Shown in pieces: positions 16,071-24,484 of a stretch of DNA of 64,000 nucleotides (the stretch's first letter is position 1; every line of letters begins with the position of its first letter). The notes below the pieces were generated by a model. It made no database searches and was not told the origin of the DNA. It saw nothing but the letters and a program-made list of their open reading frames with translations. This stretch comes from Paraplanobispora takensis. GTDB taxonomy: Bacteria > Actinomycetota > Actinomycetes > Streptosporangiales > Streptosporangiaceae. Position numbers and translations under genes: made by a program. The stretch is from assembly GCF_016863195.1 (NCBI RefSeq), contig NZ_BOOK01000005.1:62001-126000 (forward strand). Reading direction: 5' to 3'.

Positions 16071-16658
16071 TCAGGCCGGGCTGGCCTCGCCCAGTTCCTC
16101 CGGGCTGGGGACCAGGTGCCGGGGCGTCTTCTCCAGGAGTTCGAAGGCCTCCTCGGCCGTGGTGGTCCAGGAGATCGCGTCGAAGACGTTCGGGCGGGTG
16201 AAACCGGCCTCGTGCATGCCCTCGACGAGCTCGCGCAGCGGTGCGTACAGACCCCAGGGGTCCAGGATCACCAGCGGCTTGTCGTGCAGCCCCAGCGTCC
16301 GCGCCGTCCAGATCTCGAACAGCTCCTCCAGCGTGCCGATGCCGCCGGGCAGCACCAGGAAGGCGTCGGAGCGGGCGTCCATGATCCCCTTGCGCTCGCG
16401 CATGTCGGCGGTGACGACGAGCTCGTCGGACTCCTCGTCGGCGATCTCGACGTCCACCAGGGCCTGCGGGATCACCCCGACCGTACGGCCGCCGGCGGCG
16501 CGGGCCGCCCGCGCCACCGCCCCCATGCACGACACCGTGGCGCCTCCGCTGACCAGAGTGTGCCCGCGTCCGGCGAGCTCCCGGCCCACCTCCTCCGCCA
16601 GGGCCAGGTACTTCCGGTCGATCTTCTGGCTCGACGCCAGGAATACGCAGATAAACAC
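16071..16658 (-). CDS. LOG-family nucleoside 5'-monophosphate phosphoribohydrolase (TIGR00730)
   Basis: 195 residues, Rossmann-like lysine-decarboxylase-type fold. The signature PGGIGTLEE (about residue 104-112) and GGATVSCMG near residue 40 are the nucleotide-binding and catalytic elements; MRERKGIMDARSDAF supplies the conserved Arg. Family members release the base from N6-modified AMP (cytokinin activation) or act on related nucleotides; M. tuberculosis Rv1205 is a relative. It starts 9 nt after the second LOG gene, so the two form an operon. Confidence 0.9.
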   Translation of the reverse strand: MFICVFLASSQKIDRKYLALAEEVGRELAGRGHTLVSGGATVSCMGAVARAARAAGGRTVGVIPQALVDVEIADEESDELVVTADMRERKGIMDARSDAFLVLPGGIGTLEELFEIWTARTLGLHDKPLVILDPWGLYAPLRELVEGMHEAGFTRPNVFDAISWTTTAEEAFELLEKTPRHLVPSPEELGEASPA

Positions 16659-16667
16659 GGATCAACC

Positions 16668-17462
16668 CTATTGGGCGTCGCCCACCGTGTTCTCGACCGC
16701 CTGCGCCTCCTCCTCGCGCAGCCTGGACCTGTTGCGATCCGCGTCGACGATGATCCGCACCGCCTCGTCCGGATCGTCGGTCACGTGGATGAGGTCGAGG
16801 TCCTGCGGGGAGATCTTCCCCGTGGCCGCGAGGGTGGACTTGATCCAGTCGATCATCCCGCCCCAGAACTCCGTGCCCATCAGCACCACGGGGAAGGAGG
16901 TCACCTTGCGGGTCTGGACGAGCGTCAGCGCCTCGAACAGCTCGTCCAGGGTGCCGAACCCGCCGGGAAGCGTGACGAACCCGCAGGAGTACTTCACGAA
17001 CATGGTCTTGCGGACGAAGAAGTAGCGGAACTCGATGCCGAGGTCCACGTACTCGTTCATCTGCTGCTCGAAGGGCAGCTCGATGCCGAGCCCGACCGAG
17101 ACGCCGTCCGCCTCGACGGCCCCCCTGTTGGCCGCCTCCATGCAGCCCGGACCGCCACCGGTGATCACGGCGTAGCCCGCCTCGGAGAGCTTGCGGCCGA
17201 GCTCGACGCCCAGCGCGTACTCGGGGGAGTCCTCGGGCGTGCGGGCGGAGCCGAAGACGGTCACCGCCTGGGGCAGTTCGGCGAGCTGGCCGAAGCCCTC
17301 CACGAACTCCGCCTGGATGCGCAGGACCCGCCACGGATCCATGTGCAGCCAGTCCGCCGGCCCCCGGCGATCGAGGAGCCGCTGGTCGTAGGTGGAATCG
17401 GGGACGAAGTCGCCGCGGACCACAGCGGATCCCTGACGGCGCTCCGGACGTGTCTTCTTCAT
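16668..17462 (-). CDS. LOG-family protein, larger paralogue (TIGR00730)
   Basis: 264 residues. Extended N-terminus (about 1-75) before the LOG fold: VTVFGSARTPED, then TGGGPGCMEAANRGA, a conserved RYFFVRKTMFVKYS arginine/lysine helix and the signature PGGFGTLDELFE. Relatives act on nucleoside monophosphates. ATG 17462 was used; a TTG at 17489 would add nine residues. Upstream of the smaller LOG gene. Two divergent paralogues side by side may have different substrates or form a mixed complex (inference). Confidence 0.88.
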   Translation of the reverse strand: MKKTRPERRQGSAVVRGDFVPDSTYDQRLLDRRGPADWLHMDPWRVLRIQAEFVEGFGQLAELPQAVTVFGSARTPEDSPEYALGVELGRKLSEAGYAVITGGGPGCMEAANRGAVEADGVSVGLGIELPFEQQMNEYVDLGIEFRYFFVRKTMFVKYSCGFVTLPGGFGTLDELFEALTLVQTRKVTSFPVVLMGTEFWGGMIDWIKSTLAATGKISPQDLDLIHVTDDPDEAVRIIVDADRNRSRLREEEAQAVENTVGDAQ

Positions 17463-17571
17463 GCCGATCACGCTAGCGCCACCCCACAAAAAATCTTGAA
17501 ATTCTCTCCGGAGACACGGAACCGGATTTCCAGGAGGCTGCGTCTAACTGCCGAGGGTGCTGCTCGGGACT

Positions 17572-17617
17572 GAAAGTGGCTTTCCCCGCCAAATGGCCGG
17601 CGAGGAAAGCCACTTTC
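17572..17617. terminator. Hairpin between dapE and the LOG operon
   Basis: 14-bp perfect arms (17572-17585 and 17604-17617), with GGCG/CGCC pairs inside the loop; TTTT follows on the plus strand and AAAA precedes it. On the minus strand it lies downstream of dapE and before the LOG genes. Confidence 0.75.
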
Positions 17618-17643
17618 TTTTGTATGGCCGTGCTGCGCACGGC

Positions 17644-17840
17644 GGCTCGGGGGCTCCTTGATCCGGCTCCTGCCCTCGCTGTGTTGACGGCGACGCTGAC
17701 GCGTCGCAGGCTCGGGGGCTCCGCGATCCGGCTCCCGCCCTCGTCACGTCCTCGCTTCGCTGCGGGCGTTCCTCGGTTGCTTCACCGGCGCCTCCTCACG
17801 GGCTGCGGGCGTTCCTCGGTTGGTTCCCCGGCGCCCCCTC
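17644..17840. repeat. Two pairs of imperfect intergenic direct repeats
   Basis: Pair A: 17644-17678 and 17709-17743, 35 bp with 3 mismatches (GGCTCGGGGGCTCC core). Pair B: 17759-17797 and 17802-17840, 39 bp with a few mismatches (GCTGCGGGCGTTCCTCGGTTG core). They fill the 270-bp non-coding gap after dapE. No ORF or terminal inverted repeat is seen; they look like a dispersed intergenic repeat or decayed element. Confidence 0.75.
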
Positions 17841-17893
17841 GCGGGAGGCCGTGACCACGGGAGGCTTCCTGGGGCCGGGGGGATGGAAGGTCC

Positions 17894-18955
17894 TCAGGTG
17901 AGCCAGGTGAGCATGCGGTGTTCGCAGTCGGCGATCTTGGACAGGGAGACGTGCTCGTCGCGCTGGTGGGCGAGGTTGGGGTCGCCGGGGCCGTAGTTGA
18001 CGGCCGGGACGCCGAGGGTGGAGAACAGGGAGACGTCGGTCCAGCCGAGCTTGGCCCTCGGGACGCCGCCCACGGCCGTCACGAAGGCGGCCGCCACGGG
18101 GTGGGTCAGGCCGGGGCGGGCGGCGGGGGCGCCGTCGGTGAAGCGGACCTCGAAGCCGTCGAACACCTCGGTCACGTGCTCGCGCGCCGCCTCCAGGGAC
18201 AGGTCGGGGGCGAAGCGGTAGTTGACCGTCACCGCGCACTCGTCGGGGATCACGTTGCCCGCGACCCCGCCGGAGACGCCCACCGCGTTCAGGCCCTCGT
18301 GGTACTCCAGCCCGTCGACGACCGGCAGCCTCGCCTCGTAGGCCTCCAGGATCTCCAGCACCGGCCGGGCGGCGTGGATCGCGTTGACCCCGAGCCAGGA
18401 GCGGGCGCTGTGGGCACGCTTGCCCCGGGTGACGACCTGGGCCCGCAGGGTCCCCTGGCAGCCGCCCTCGATGGTCCCGTCGGTGGGCTCCATGAGCACC
18501 GCGAAGTCGCCGGCCAGCCAGTCCGGGCGGTTGCGGCTGAGCCGCAGCAGCCCGTTGCGCTCGGCTTCGATCTCCTCGCAGTCGTAGAAGACGTAGGTCA
18601 CGTCCCGGCTCGGCGCCTCCAGCGCGGCGGCCAGCCTCAGCGCGACCGCGACCCCGCTCTTCATGTCGGAGGTGCCGCAGCCGTACAGCAGGTCGCCCTC
18701 GACCCGGCTGGGCAGGTTGCCGGCGACCGGGACGGTGTCGATGTGCCCGGCGATCACCACCCGCTCGCCGCGGCCGAGCCGGGTGCGGGCCACGACCGCC
18801 TCCCCGTCGCGGTCCACGCTCAGGTGCGGCAGGGCCCGCAGGGACTCCTCCACCGCGTCGGCGAGCGTCTTCTCGCCGCCGCTGACCGACTCGATGTCGA
18901 CGATGCGCGCGGTGAGCGCTCCGACGTCCTGTGTGAGATCCAGCCGCGTACTCAT
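17894..18955 (-). CDS. dapE: Succinyl-diaminopimelate desuccinylase
   Basis: 353 residues, M20 metallopeptidase fold; hydrolyses N-succinyl-LL-diaminopimelate in lysine and peptidoglycan synthesis. Metal-site motifs are VIAGHIDTVP (His-Asp), YGCGTSDMKSG (second Asp) and FYDCEEIE (Glu pair); the lid domain with GKRAHSARSWLGVNAIH carries the His contributed across the dimer. The M20 terminal histidine is in PNLAHQRDEHV. In the same region as Rv1202; dapC lies 3.5 kb away. Confidence 0.95.
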   Translation of the reverse strand: MSTRLDLTQDVGALTARIVDIESVSGGEKTLADAVEESLRALPHLSVDRDGEAVVARTRLGRGERVVIAGHIDTVPVAGNLPSRVEGDLLYGCGTSDMKSGVAVALRLAAALEAPSRDVTYVFYDCEEIEAERNGLLRLSRNRPDWLAGDFAVLMEPTDGTIEGGCQGTLRAQVVTRGKRAHSARSWLGVNAIHAARPVLEILEAYEARLPVVDGLEYHEGLNAVGVSGGVAGNVIPDECAVTVNYRFAPDLSLEAAREHVTEVFDGFEVRFTDGAPAARPGLTHPVAAAFVTAVGGVPRAKLGWTDVSLFSTLGVPAVNYGPGDPNLAHQRDEHVSLSKIADCEHRMLTWLT

Positions 18956-19030
18956 GTCCGCGACCTTATCGCCGCCCGCGGGTTCCGCCGGAGCGCGGGT
19001 TTCGCCGGAACGTGGGTTTTACTGGAAGAC

Positions 19031-19744
19031 GTGTTGCGCATCGGGGAGCTCGCCGCCCTGGCCGGGGTCAGCGTCGGAACGGTCCGCCGCTACCACCGGA
19101 TGGGCCTGCTGCCCGGCCCGCCGGACGCGAAGGGGCGGCGGCTGTACGGCACGGCCGACGTGGTCCGCCTGATCAGGATCCGGCGGCTGGTGGCCCTCGG
19201 GGTGGACCTGCCCGACATCGGCCGGGTGCTGGGCACCGGCCCCGGGCCCGACGGGGATCTGCGCAGGGCCCTGGCCGGCCTGGACGCCGACCTGGCCGTC
19301 CAGGAGGAGGCGGTACGGCGGCAGCGGGCGATGCTGGCCGAGCTGCGGCACACCGGGCCCGACCCGGCCCCGACCCCGGAGCTGGCCCAGATCGTCGGCG
19401 AGCTGGAGCGCGTCGTCCCGGCCCACCCGCTGCTGGAGCGGGCGAGGGAGACGATCACCCTGCTGGGCGCCGCGGTGCCGGGGCTGGCCGGGGCGCTCGC
19501 CGGCGCCTACCGGGCGTCGATCGGCGACGAGGGGCTCAGGCGCCGGCTGTGGGACGTCGGCCTGCGCTTCGAGGAGCTCAGGGACACCCCGCCGGAGGCC
19601 CCCGAGGTCGCGGTCCTGGCCGAGGATCTCGGCCGCCTGCTGCGGCCCTTCTTCGACACCCGTCCCAGCGGGGCCGTGCGGGGTGGCAGGATCGGCGAGC
19701 TGTCCCCCGCGCAGCGGCACGTCGTCCGGTTGCTCGGCCGGTGA
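19031..19744 (+). CDS. MerR-family transcriptional regulator
   Basis: 237 residues. The MerR HTH and wing fill about 1-70 (LRIGELAALAGVSVGTVRRYHRMGLLP, then LYGTADVVRLIRIRRLVALG), then a dimerisation helix (RALAGLDADLAVQEEAVRRQRAML). The long C-terminal helical domain has no metal-binding cysteines, so it is a small-molecule or stress type. GTG 19031 with GGAAG upstream. Divergent from dapE with a 75-bp gap; no partner gene identifies its target. Confidence 0.85.
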   Translation: MLRIGELAALAGVSVGTVRRYHRMGLLPGPPDAKGRRLYGTADVVRLIRIRRLVALGVDLPDIGRVLGTGPGPDGDLRRALAGLDADLAVQEEAVRRQRAMLAELRHTGPDPAPTPELAQIVGELERVVPAHPLLERARETITLLGAAVPGLAGALAGAYRASIGDEGLRRRLWDVGLRFEELRDTPPEAPEVAVLAEDLGRLLRPFFDTRPSGAVRGGRIGELSPAQRHVVRLLGR

Positions 19745-19825
19745 TCTGCCCTTACTGAGCGCAATCTCCTGTCCGACAGGGTTTGCCGGACCGCACACCA
19801 GTCGTGGGCATGTAGGTTCTTCTCC

Positions 19826-20659
19826 GTGCGGCGGCGGTTATCCAATGGAGTCATCGCGATCATGGTGATCGTGACCGTGCTCGCGGTGGCCATCACCGTG
19901 GGCGTCTTCATCCTGATCAACCGGTTCGACACTCTGACCGTCGCACGCGAGGGCTGCCGGGTGACCACCCCGCGGGGAAGCCTCGACCTGGACATCGAGC
20001 AGGCCCAGGTGGCGGCGGCGATCGCCGGTGTGGCCCACCGCCGCAAGCTGCCCGAGCGCGCCGTGGTGATCGCCTACGCCACCGGCATCCAGGAGTCCAA
20101 GCTGCTCAACCTGACCTTCGGCGACCGCGACTCGCTCGGGGTCTTCCAGCAGCGGCCCTCGCAGGGCTGGGGACCGCCCGACAAGCTCGTCGACCCGGTC
20201 TACGCCAGCGGCAAGTTCTTCGCCGCCCTGGTCAAGGTGAAGAACTACCGGAAGATCCCGCTGCACGAGGCCGCCCAGGAGGTGCAGCGCTCGGCCGACG
20301 GCTCGCTGTACGCCCAGCACGAGGAGAACGCCAAGATCCTGGCCGCGGCGTTCACCGGCCGGGTGCCCAAGGCGGTGCACTGCTGGTTCCCTCCCGGCGG
20401 CGAGGAGACTCCCGCGCCCTCCCCCTCACCGGACGGGGCGGAGCAGGAGCTGGCCCGCACGCTCGGCGCGGGGACCACCCTGGAGGCCGGTTCGCGCAGG
20501 CGGGGCTGGCTGATCGCCACCTGGTCGCTCGCCCACGCCCAGAAGTACGGCCTGCGCCGGATCAGCTACGACGGTCAGGCCTGGAGCGTGACAACGGGCG
20601 AGAAGGGCGACTGGAAGCCCGACGCCGGCGCCTCCCGGGAGCGGGTCCAGATCTCCTGA
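19826..20659 (+). CDS. Membrane-anchored lysozyme-like protein
   Basis: 277 residues. An N-terminal membrane helix (VIAIMVIVTVLAVAITVGVFILI) anchors an extracytoplasmic domain. The stretch IAYATGIQESKLLNLTFGDRDSLGVFQQRPSQGWG looks like the catalytic-Glu region of lysozyme-like transglycosylases (Glu in QESKL). A Pro-rich linker (about 190-205) and a second domain follow. GTG 19826 is 7 nt after TAGGTT, suggesting a leaderless mRNA. Codon 5 is TTA (19838-19840), rare in GC-rich actinomycetes. Enzyme activity is inference. Confidence 0.7.
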   Translation: MRRRLSNGVIAIMVIVTVLAVAITVGVFILINRFDTLTVAREGCRVTTPRGSLDLDIEQAQVAAAIAGVAHRRKLPERAVVIAYATGIQESKLLNLTFGDRDSLGVFQQRPSQGWGPPDKLVDPVYASGKFFAALVKVKNYRKIPLHEAAQEVQRSADGSLYAQHEENAKILAAAFTGRVPKAVHCWFPPGGEETPAPSPSPDGAEQELARTLGAGTTLEAGSRRRGWLIATWSLAHAQKYGLRRISYDGQAWSVTTGEKGDWKPDAGASRERVQIS

Positions 20660-20687
20660 GGTCGGCGGGTCCCCGGATCGGGGCCCC

Positions 20688-21371
20688 TCAGACCTTCCTG
20701 TCGATCATGATCGAGCCCGGCGGGAGCGACTGGGCGTAGGAGGAGTTCCACGCTCCGCCCTGGACCCGCTCGAAGGAGAGCAGGCGGCCGTCGGCCGCGT
20801 GGTAGTCGGCGAAGTCCAGCAGACCCCGGTCGGGCATGCCGGTGTAGCCCTCGGCGCGGAAGGAGGCGGTGCCCCGGTCCGCCGGGAAGAACTCGGCTCC
20901 CTCGACGATGATCATCCGCTTGGCGGGGACCATCCCCTGTGTGGGCACCGGTGTCCACAGCAGCACTTCGAGGTGGGGGGCGTCGCCCGGAGTGTTCCCC
21001 GAGCGCGTCTCGACCGACAGCCACCGGTGGTGGCGGCTGCCGTCGTCGAGCATGTACTCGGTCCACTGGACGCCCTGGCACGACAGGTAGACCGCCCCGA
21101 GGACCCGGGAGCGCGCTCCCTGGCACTCGATCGTGTCGCCCACCTTGATCGTGCGGGGGTCGGGATAGTCGATGCCGACATGGCCCGTGTCCTGCACAGG
21201 CCCGCGCGGAGGCGACCGCTCGGCTTCGACCGGCGGCGGCAGGGGGGTCTCGCCGGAGAACCCGTCCCCGGGCGTCCTGCGGTCCTGGCGGGTGGTCGCG
21301 TAGAACGCGCCCAGCAGCAGGACCACAGTGATCACGCCGAGTCCGAGCATCACGGCGACCGCAGGGGTCAT
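20688..21371 (-). CDS. DUF4178-containing membrane-anchored protein
   Basis: 227 residues. An N-terminal membrane helix (MLGLGVITVVLLLGAFYATT) and a Pro-rich linker precede the DUF4178 domain (TIKVGDTIECQGARSRVLG, WTEYMLDDGSRHHRWLSVE, then FRAEGYTGMPDRGLLDFADYHAADG). DUF4178 proteins often accompany PspA- or DUF350-type membrane genes, none of which is here. Convergent with the lysozyme-like gene (28 bp) and ends next to dapC, with which it may be co-transcribed (11 bp apart). Confidence 0.75.
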   Translation of the reverse strand: MTPAVAVMLGLGVITVVLLLGAFYATTRQDRRTPGDGFSGETPLPPPVEAERSPPRGPVQDTGHVGIDYPDPRTIKVGDTIECQGARSRVLGAVYLSCQGVQWTEYMLDDGSRHHRWLSVETRSGNTPGDAPHLEVLLWTPVPTQGMVPAKRMIIVEGAEFFPADRGTASFRAEGYTGMPDRGLLDFADYHAADGRLLSFERVQGGAWNSSYAQSLPPGSIMIDRKV

Positions 21372-21382
21372 GCCGCGGGATC

Positions 21383-22480
21383 CTACTGGAGCCGGCGCAC
21401 CGCCGCATCGACGCGTTCGTCACCGGCGGTCACGGCGATCCGGACATGACGGTCGCCGGCCGCCCCGTAGAAGTCACCCGGAGCGACGAGAACGCCCTTC
21501 TCCGCCAGGGTCCGCACCTGGTCCCAGCAGTTCTCGCCGTTGGACGCCCACAGGTACAGGCCCGCGGCGGAGTGCTCGATCCGCCAGCCCGCCGCCTCCA
21601 GGGCGGGGCGCAGCGCCGCCCGCCGCGCGGCGTAGCGGGCCCGCTGCTCCTCGGCGTGCGCGTCGTCGTCCAGCGCCGCGGTCATCGCCGCCTGGACCGG
21701 GGCCGGAACGATCATGCCCGCGTGCTTGCGCACCTCCAGCAGTCGCCGGATCAGCGCGGGGTCCCCGGCCACGAAGCCGGCCCGGTAGCCCGCCAGGTTG
21801 GAGCGCTTGGACAGCGAGTGCACCGCGAGCAGTCCCTCGTGCGAGCCGCCGCACACGTCGGGGTGCAGGACCGAGATCGGCCGCTCCTCCCAGCCCAGCT
21901 CGATGTAGCACTCGTCGGAGGCCACGATCGCGCCGTGCTCGCGCGCCCAGGAGACGACCTTGCGCAGGTGCTCGGCGGGCAGGACCTTGCCGGTCGGGTT
22001 GGAGGGGGAGTTCACCCACACCAGCGGCACCCGCTCGGGCCCGAGCGCGAGCAGCCCGTCGGTGGCGTACGGCTGCGCGCCGGCCAGGCGGGCGCCCACG
22101 TCGTAGGTGGGGTAGGCCAGCTCGGGGAAGATCACCCGCTGGCCGGAGCCGATGCCGAGCAGCGTCGGCAGCCAGGCCACGAACTCCTTGGAGCCGATCA
22201 GCGGCAGCACGTCCGCCTGGTCGAGGACGACCCCGTGCCTGCGCCGGAGCCATCCGGCCGCGGCGGCGCGCAGCCGCTCGGTGCCGTAGGTCAGCGGGTA
22301 GCCGGGGCTGTCGGAGGCGTCGGCCAGCGCCCGCCGTACGACGTCGGGAACGGGGTCCACGGGGGTGCCCACCGACAGGTCGACGATCCCGTCCTCGTGC
22401 CCCTGCGCCAGTTCCTTGTACGGCGTGAGCCGATCCCATGGAAAGTCCGGCAGCCCGATCACAGCTCTCCCCGCTGGCAT
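21383..22480 (-). CDS. dapC: Succinyldiaminopimelate aminotransferase DapC (class I/II)
   Basis: 365 residues, PLP-dependent fold type I. LPDFPWDRLTPYK, DLSVGTPVDPVP and YPLTYGTERLRAA open the protein. NSPSNPTGK is the cofactor Asn region, SDECYIELGW the Asp, and SLSKRSNLAGYRAGFVAGD carries the PLP lysine. It converts N-succinyl-2-amino-6-oxopimelate to succinyl-DAP in lysine synthesis. ATG 22480 was used; GTG 22462 with GGGGAG just upstream is an alternative. Next to the ferredoxin gene as in Rv1177/Rv1178. Confidence 0.93.
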   Translation of the reverse strand: MPAGRAVIGLPDFPWDRLTPYKELAQGHEDGIVDLSVGTPVDPVPDVVRRALADASDSPGYPLTYGTERLRAAAAGWLRRRHGVVLDQADVLPLIGSKEFVAWLPTLLGIGSGQRVIFPELAYPTYDVGARLAGAQPYATDGLLALGPERVPLVWVNSPSNPTGKVLPAEHLRKVVSWAREHGAIVASDECYIELGWEERPISVLHPDVCGGSHEGLLAVHSLSKRSNLAGYRAGFVAGDPALIRRLLEVRKHAGMIVPAPVQAAMTAALDDDAHAEEQRARYAARRAALRPALEAAGWRIEHSAAGLYLWASNGENCWDQVRTLAEKGVLVAPGDFYGAAGDRHVRIAVTAGDERVDAAVRRLQ

Positions 22481-22524
22481 GCCCCCACCCGGGCGGGGAG
22501 GGGGGAAGGTCGTCGATGGAACCC

Positions 22525-22561
22525 GTGCGCGGGGGCGGCGCGACGCGCCGCCCCCGCGCAC
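22525..22561 (-). terminator. GC-rich hairpin between ferredoxin gene and dapC
   Basis: 16-bp perfect stem (22525-22540 with 22546-22561) around CGACG. On the minus strand it follows the ferredoxin gene and lies about 45 bp before the dapC start. Confidence 0.8.
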
Positions 22562-22570
22562 ACGGGCTTT

Positions 22571-22897
22571 CTAGTGCTCCTCGGCCTGCGGGGGCAGGGC
22601 CGCCACGACCGGGTGGTCCTTCTCGATCTTGCCGACCTTGGAGGCGCCGCCGGGCGACCCCAGGTCCTCGAAGAAGTCCACGTTGGCCTTGTAGAAGTCC
22701 TTCCACTGCTCGGGAAGGTCATCTTCGTAGAAGATCGCCTCAACGGGGCAGACGGGCTCGCACGCACCGCAGTCCACGCACTCGTCGGGGTGGATGTAGA
22801 GCATGCGCTCGCCCTCGTAGATGCAATCGACGGGGCACTCCTCGATGCACGCCTTGTCCAGGACGTCCACGCAAGGCTGCGCGATGACGTAGGTCAC
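22571..22897 (-). CDS. fdxA: Seven-iron ferredoxin (3Fe-4S/4Fe-4S)
   Basis: 108 residues. Two cluster motifs: [17 protein letters not shown] near the N-terminus and [15 protein letters not shown] in the middle, the pattern of actinobacterial FdxA/FdxC seven-iron ferredoxins. The acidic C-terminal extension ([17 protein letters not shown]) is typical. It carries electrons for cytochrome P450s or other oxidoreductases. GTG 22897 has GGAG 8 nt upstream and gives the family start VTYVIAQPC. Confidence 0.95.
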   Translation of the reverse strand: MTYVIAQPCVDVLDKACIEECPVDCIYEGERMLYIHPDECVDCGACEPVCPVEAIFYEDDLPEQWKDFYKANVDFFEDLGSPGGASKVGKIEKDHPVVAALPPQAEEH

Positions 22898-23006
22898 CTC
22901 GGGCTCCTTCTTCTTTACGCACCTAGGCACGACTTCGACCGCGGGTTGCTACGCCCTAGTATTGCCGTGCCCGCCATATGTCTGGAACAGGAGGGGGGCC
23001 TCTGCG

Positions 23007-23231
23007 GTGTCCCCCGCATTCGGCGCTCGGCTGAATATCACCATAACCCCAGCTGACGTGGGCGAAAGGGTGACCGTCCGGCGACGGGTCCCCGAGGGCT
23101 TCCGCGACGCCGTGGGCCTGCTGGAGTTCTGGCGGGACGGCGTGCTGGGCGTGCGCAAGCGTGACGGCACCCTCGTCGAGATCCCCGAGGACACCCTCGC
23201 CGCGGCCAAGGTTGTCGTGAGCCGGGCGTAA
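23007..23231 (+). CDS. Stand-alone SH3-like (Rv0428c N-terminal type) protein
   Basis: 74 residues with an all-beta pattern (GERVTVRRRVPEGFRDAVGLLEFWRDGVLGVRKRDGTLVEIPEDTL). It resembles the SH3-like module usually fused to the N-terminus of Rv0428c-type GNAT acetyltransferases, which in streptomycetes sit beside fdxA. Here no acetyltransferase follows, so the enzyme part is missing or elsewhere. GTG 23007 with a GGAGGGGGG site 8 nt upstream. Family call is from memory. Confidence 0.6.
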   Translation: MSPAFGARLNITITPADVGERVTVRRRVPEGFRDAVGLLEFWRDGVLGVRKRDGTLVEIPEDTLAAAKVVVSRA

Positions 23232-23296
23232 GCCGTTCACCAAGAACGCTCGCGCCTCCTCGACCGCCCCGGTGGGACCCGAGAAGGATCCGGCGG

Positions 23297-24379
23297 GTGA
23301 CCGTACGCAGCATCGCCGCCGCCGTGATCCTCGTCTCCGTGATCACCGGATGCAGCTCCGCCGTCCCCGCTCCCGAGCAGGGGCCGCTCCCCCCGGTGAA
23401 GCTCCAGGCCGCCTCCCTCCAGGAGGGCTTCACGAGCATGGAGCGCCTCGTGGAGGAGGCCAGGAAAGAGGGATCGCTCAACGTCATCGGCCTGGCACGC
23501 GACTGGGCGAACTACGGCGAGATCATCGACGTCTTCTCCGACGAGTACGGCATCAAGGTCAACGAGCTCGAACCGGGCGCCAGCAGCGCGCAGGAGATCG
23601 AGGCCGTCCCGCGGCTCAAGCCCGACGTGTTCGACCTGAGCCTGGAGGTGGCGGTGGCCAACGCCGGCTCCTTCGCCCCCTACAAGGTGCGCGGCTGGCA
23701 GGACCTGCCCGACGACCTCAAGGACTACGACGGCGCCTGGTACGCCGCCTACGGCGGCTACATGTCCATCGGGTACGACGCGGCCAAGGTGCCCGCCCCG
23801 GCCTCCTACGAGGACCTGCTCAAGCCCGGCTACAGCCTCTGGCTCCCCGGCGACCCCCGCGACAGCGCGGCCGCCTTCGGCGGCGTGATGGCGACCGCCT
23901 TCGGGCGGGGCGGCGCGGAGGGCCCCGGCAGGCCCGACGCGCGGCGCGGGGTGGAGTTCTTCGGCCGCCTGAAGGAGGCCGGCAACCTCGCCGAGCCCGG
24001 CGCCACGCCCACGGCCGTCCTCGACTGGGACTTCCTCAACGCCGGGCGCGTGGCGAGCCGGAAGGGCTGGAAGGTCGTCATCCCCGGCGGCGGCGTGCTC
24101 GGCTCCTACTACGTGCAGGCCATCGGCAGGGACGCCCCGCACCCGGCCGCCGCCCGGCTCTGGCAGGAGTTCCTCTTCTCCGACCGGGGCCAGAACCTGT
24201 TGCTGAAGGGCTACGCCCGCCCGGCCCGCATGGAGGCCATGCGGATGCGCGGGACGCTCGACGCGGAACTCGCCCGCAGGCTCCCGGAGACCGCGGCGCG
24301 GCCGGTGGTGCTCACCGTCCCGGAGACCGACGCCGCCAGGGCGTACATCCGAAGTGAGTGGGCCGTGGCGGTTGAGTGA
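23297..24379 (+). CDS. ABC-transporter substrate-binding lipoprotein (orphan)
   Basis: 360 residues. Lipoprotein signal: basic start, hydrophobic core and lipobox ITGC at about residues 16-19. The body follows the periplasmic-binding-protein type 2 fold of spermidine/putrescine or iron-type binding proteins (EEARKEGSLNVIGLARDWANYGEIIDVFSDEYGIKV, and later YVQAIGRDAPHPAAARLWQEFLFSDRGQ). No permease or ATPase gene is adjacent, so its transporter is elsewhere or lost. GTG 23297 start. Ligand unknown. Confidence 0.85.
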   Translation: MTVRSIAAAVILVSVITGCSSAVPAPEQGPLPPVKLQAASLQEGFTSMERLVEEARKEGSLNVIGLARDWANYGEIIDVFSDEYGIKVNELEPGASSAQEIEAVPRLKPDVFDLSLEVAVANAGSFAPYKVRGWQDLPDDLKDYDGAWYAAYGGYMSIGYDAAKVPAPASYEDLLKPGYSLWLPGDPRDSAAAFGGVMATAFGRGGAEGPGRPDARRGVEFFGRLKEAGNLAEPGATPTAVLDWDFLNAGRVASRKGWKVVIPGGGVLGSYYVQAIGRDAPHPAAARLWQEFLFSDRGQNLLLKGYARPARMEAMRMRGTLDAELARRLPETAARPVVLTVPETDAARAYIRSEWAVAVE

Positions 24380-24401
24380 CACTGATGCCGGTGGGACTGA
24401 T

Positions 24402-24413
24402 ATGTCGCGACAT
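24402..24413. promoter_or_regulatory. 12-bp perfect palindrome
   Basis: ATGTCGCGACAT at 24402-24413, in the gap between the lipoprotein and methyltransferase genes, about 70 bp before the latter. Candidate operator; no binding protein assigned. Confidence 0.3.
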
Positions 24414-24484
24414 GCCTGAGGCTCTAAAGTGTCAGGAGAGTACCGGCACGAGGCCGCGTCTTCTCAGAATGTGAGCTGATCATC

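Noticed and set aside
17644-17840. Repeats considered as a CRISPR array
   Set aside because: Only two copies of each unit, with unequal spacing, internal mismatches and no cas genes.
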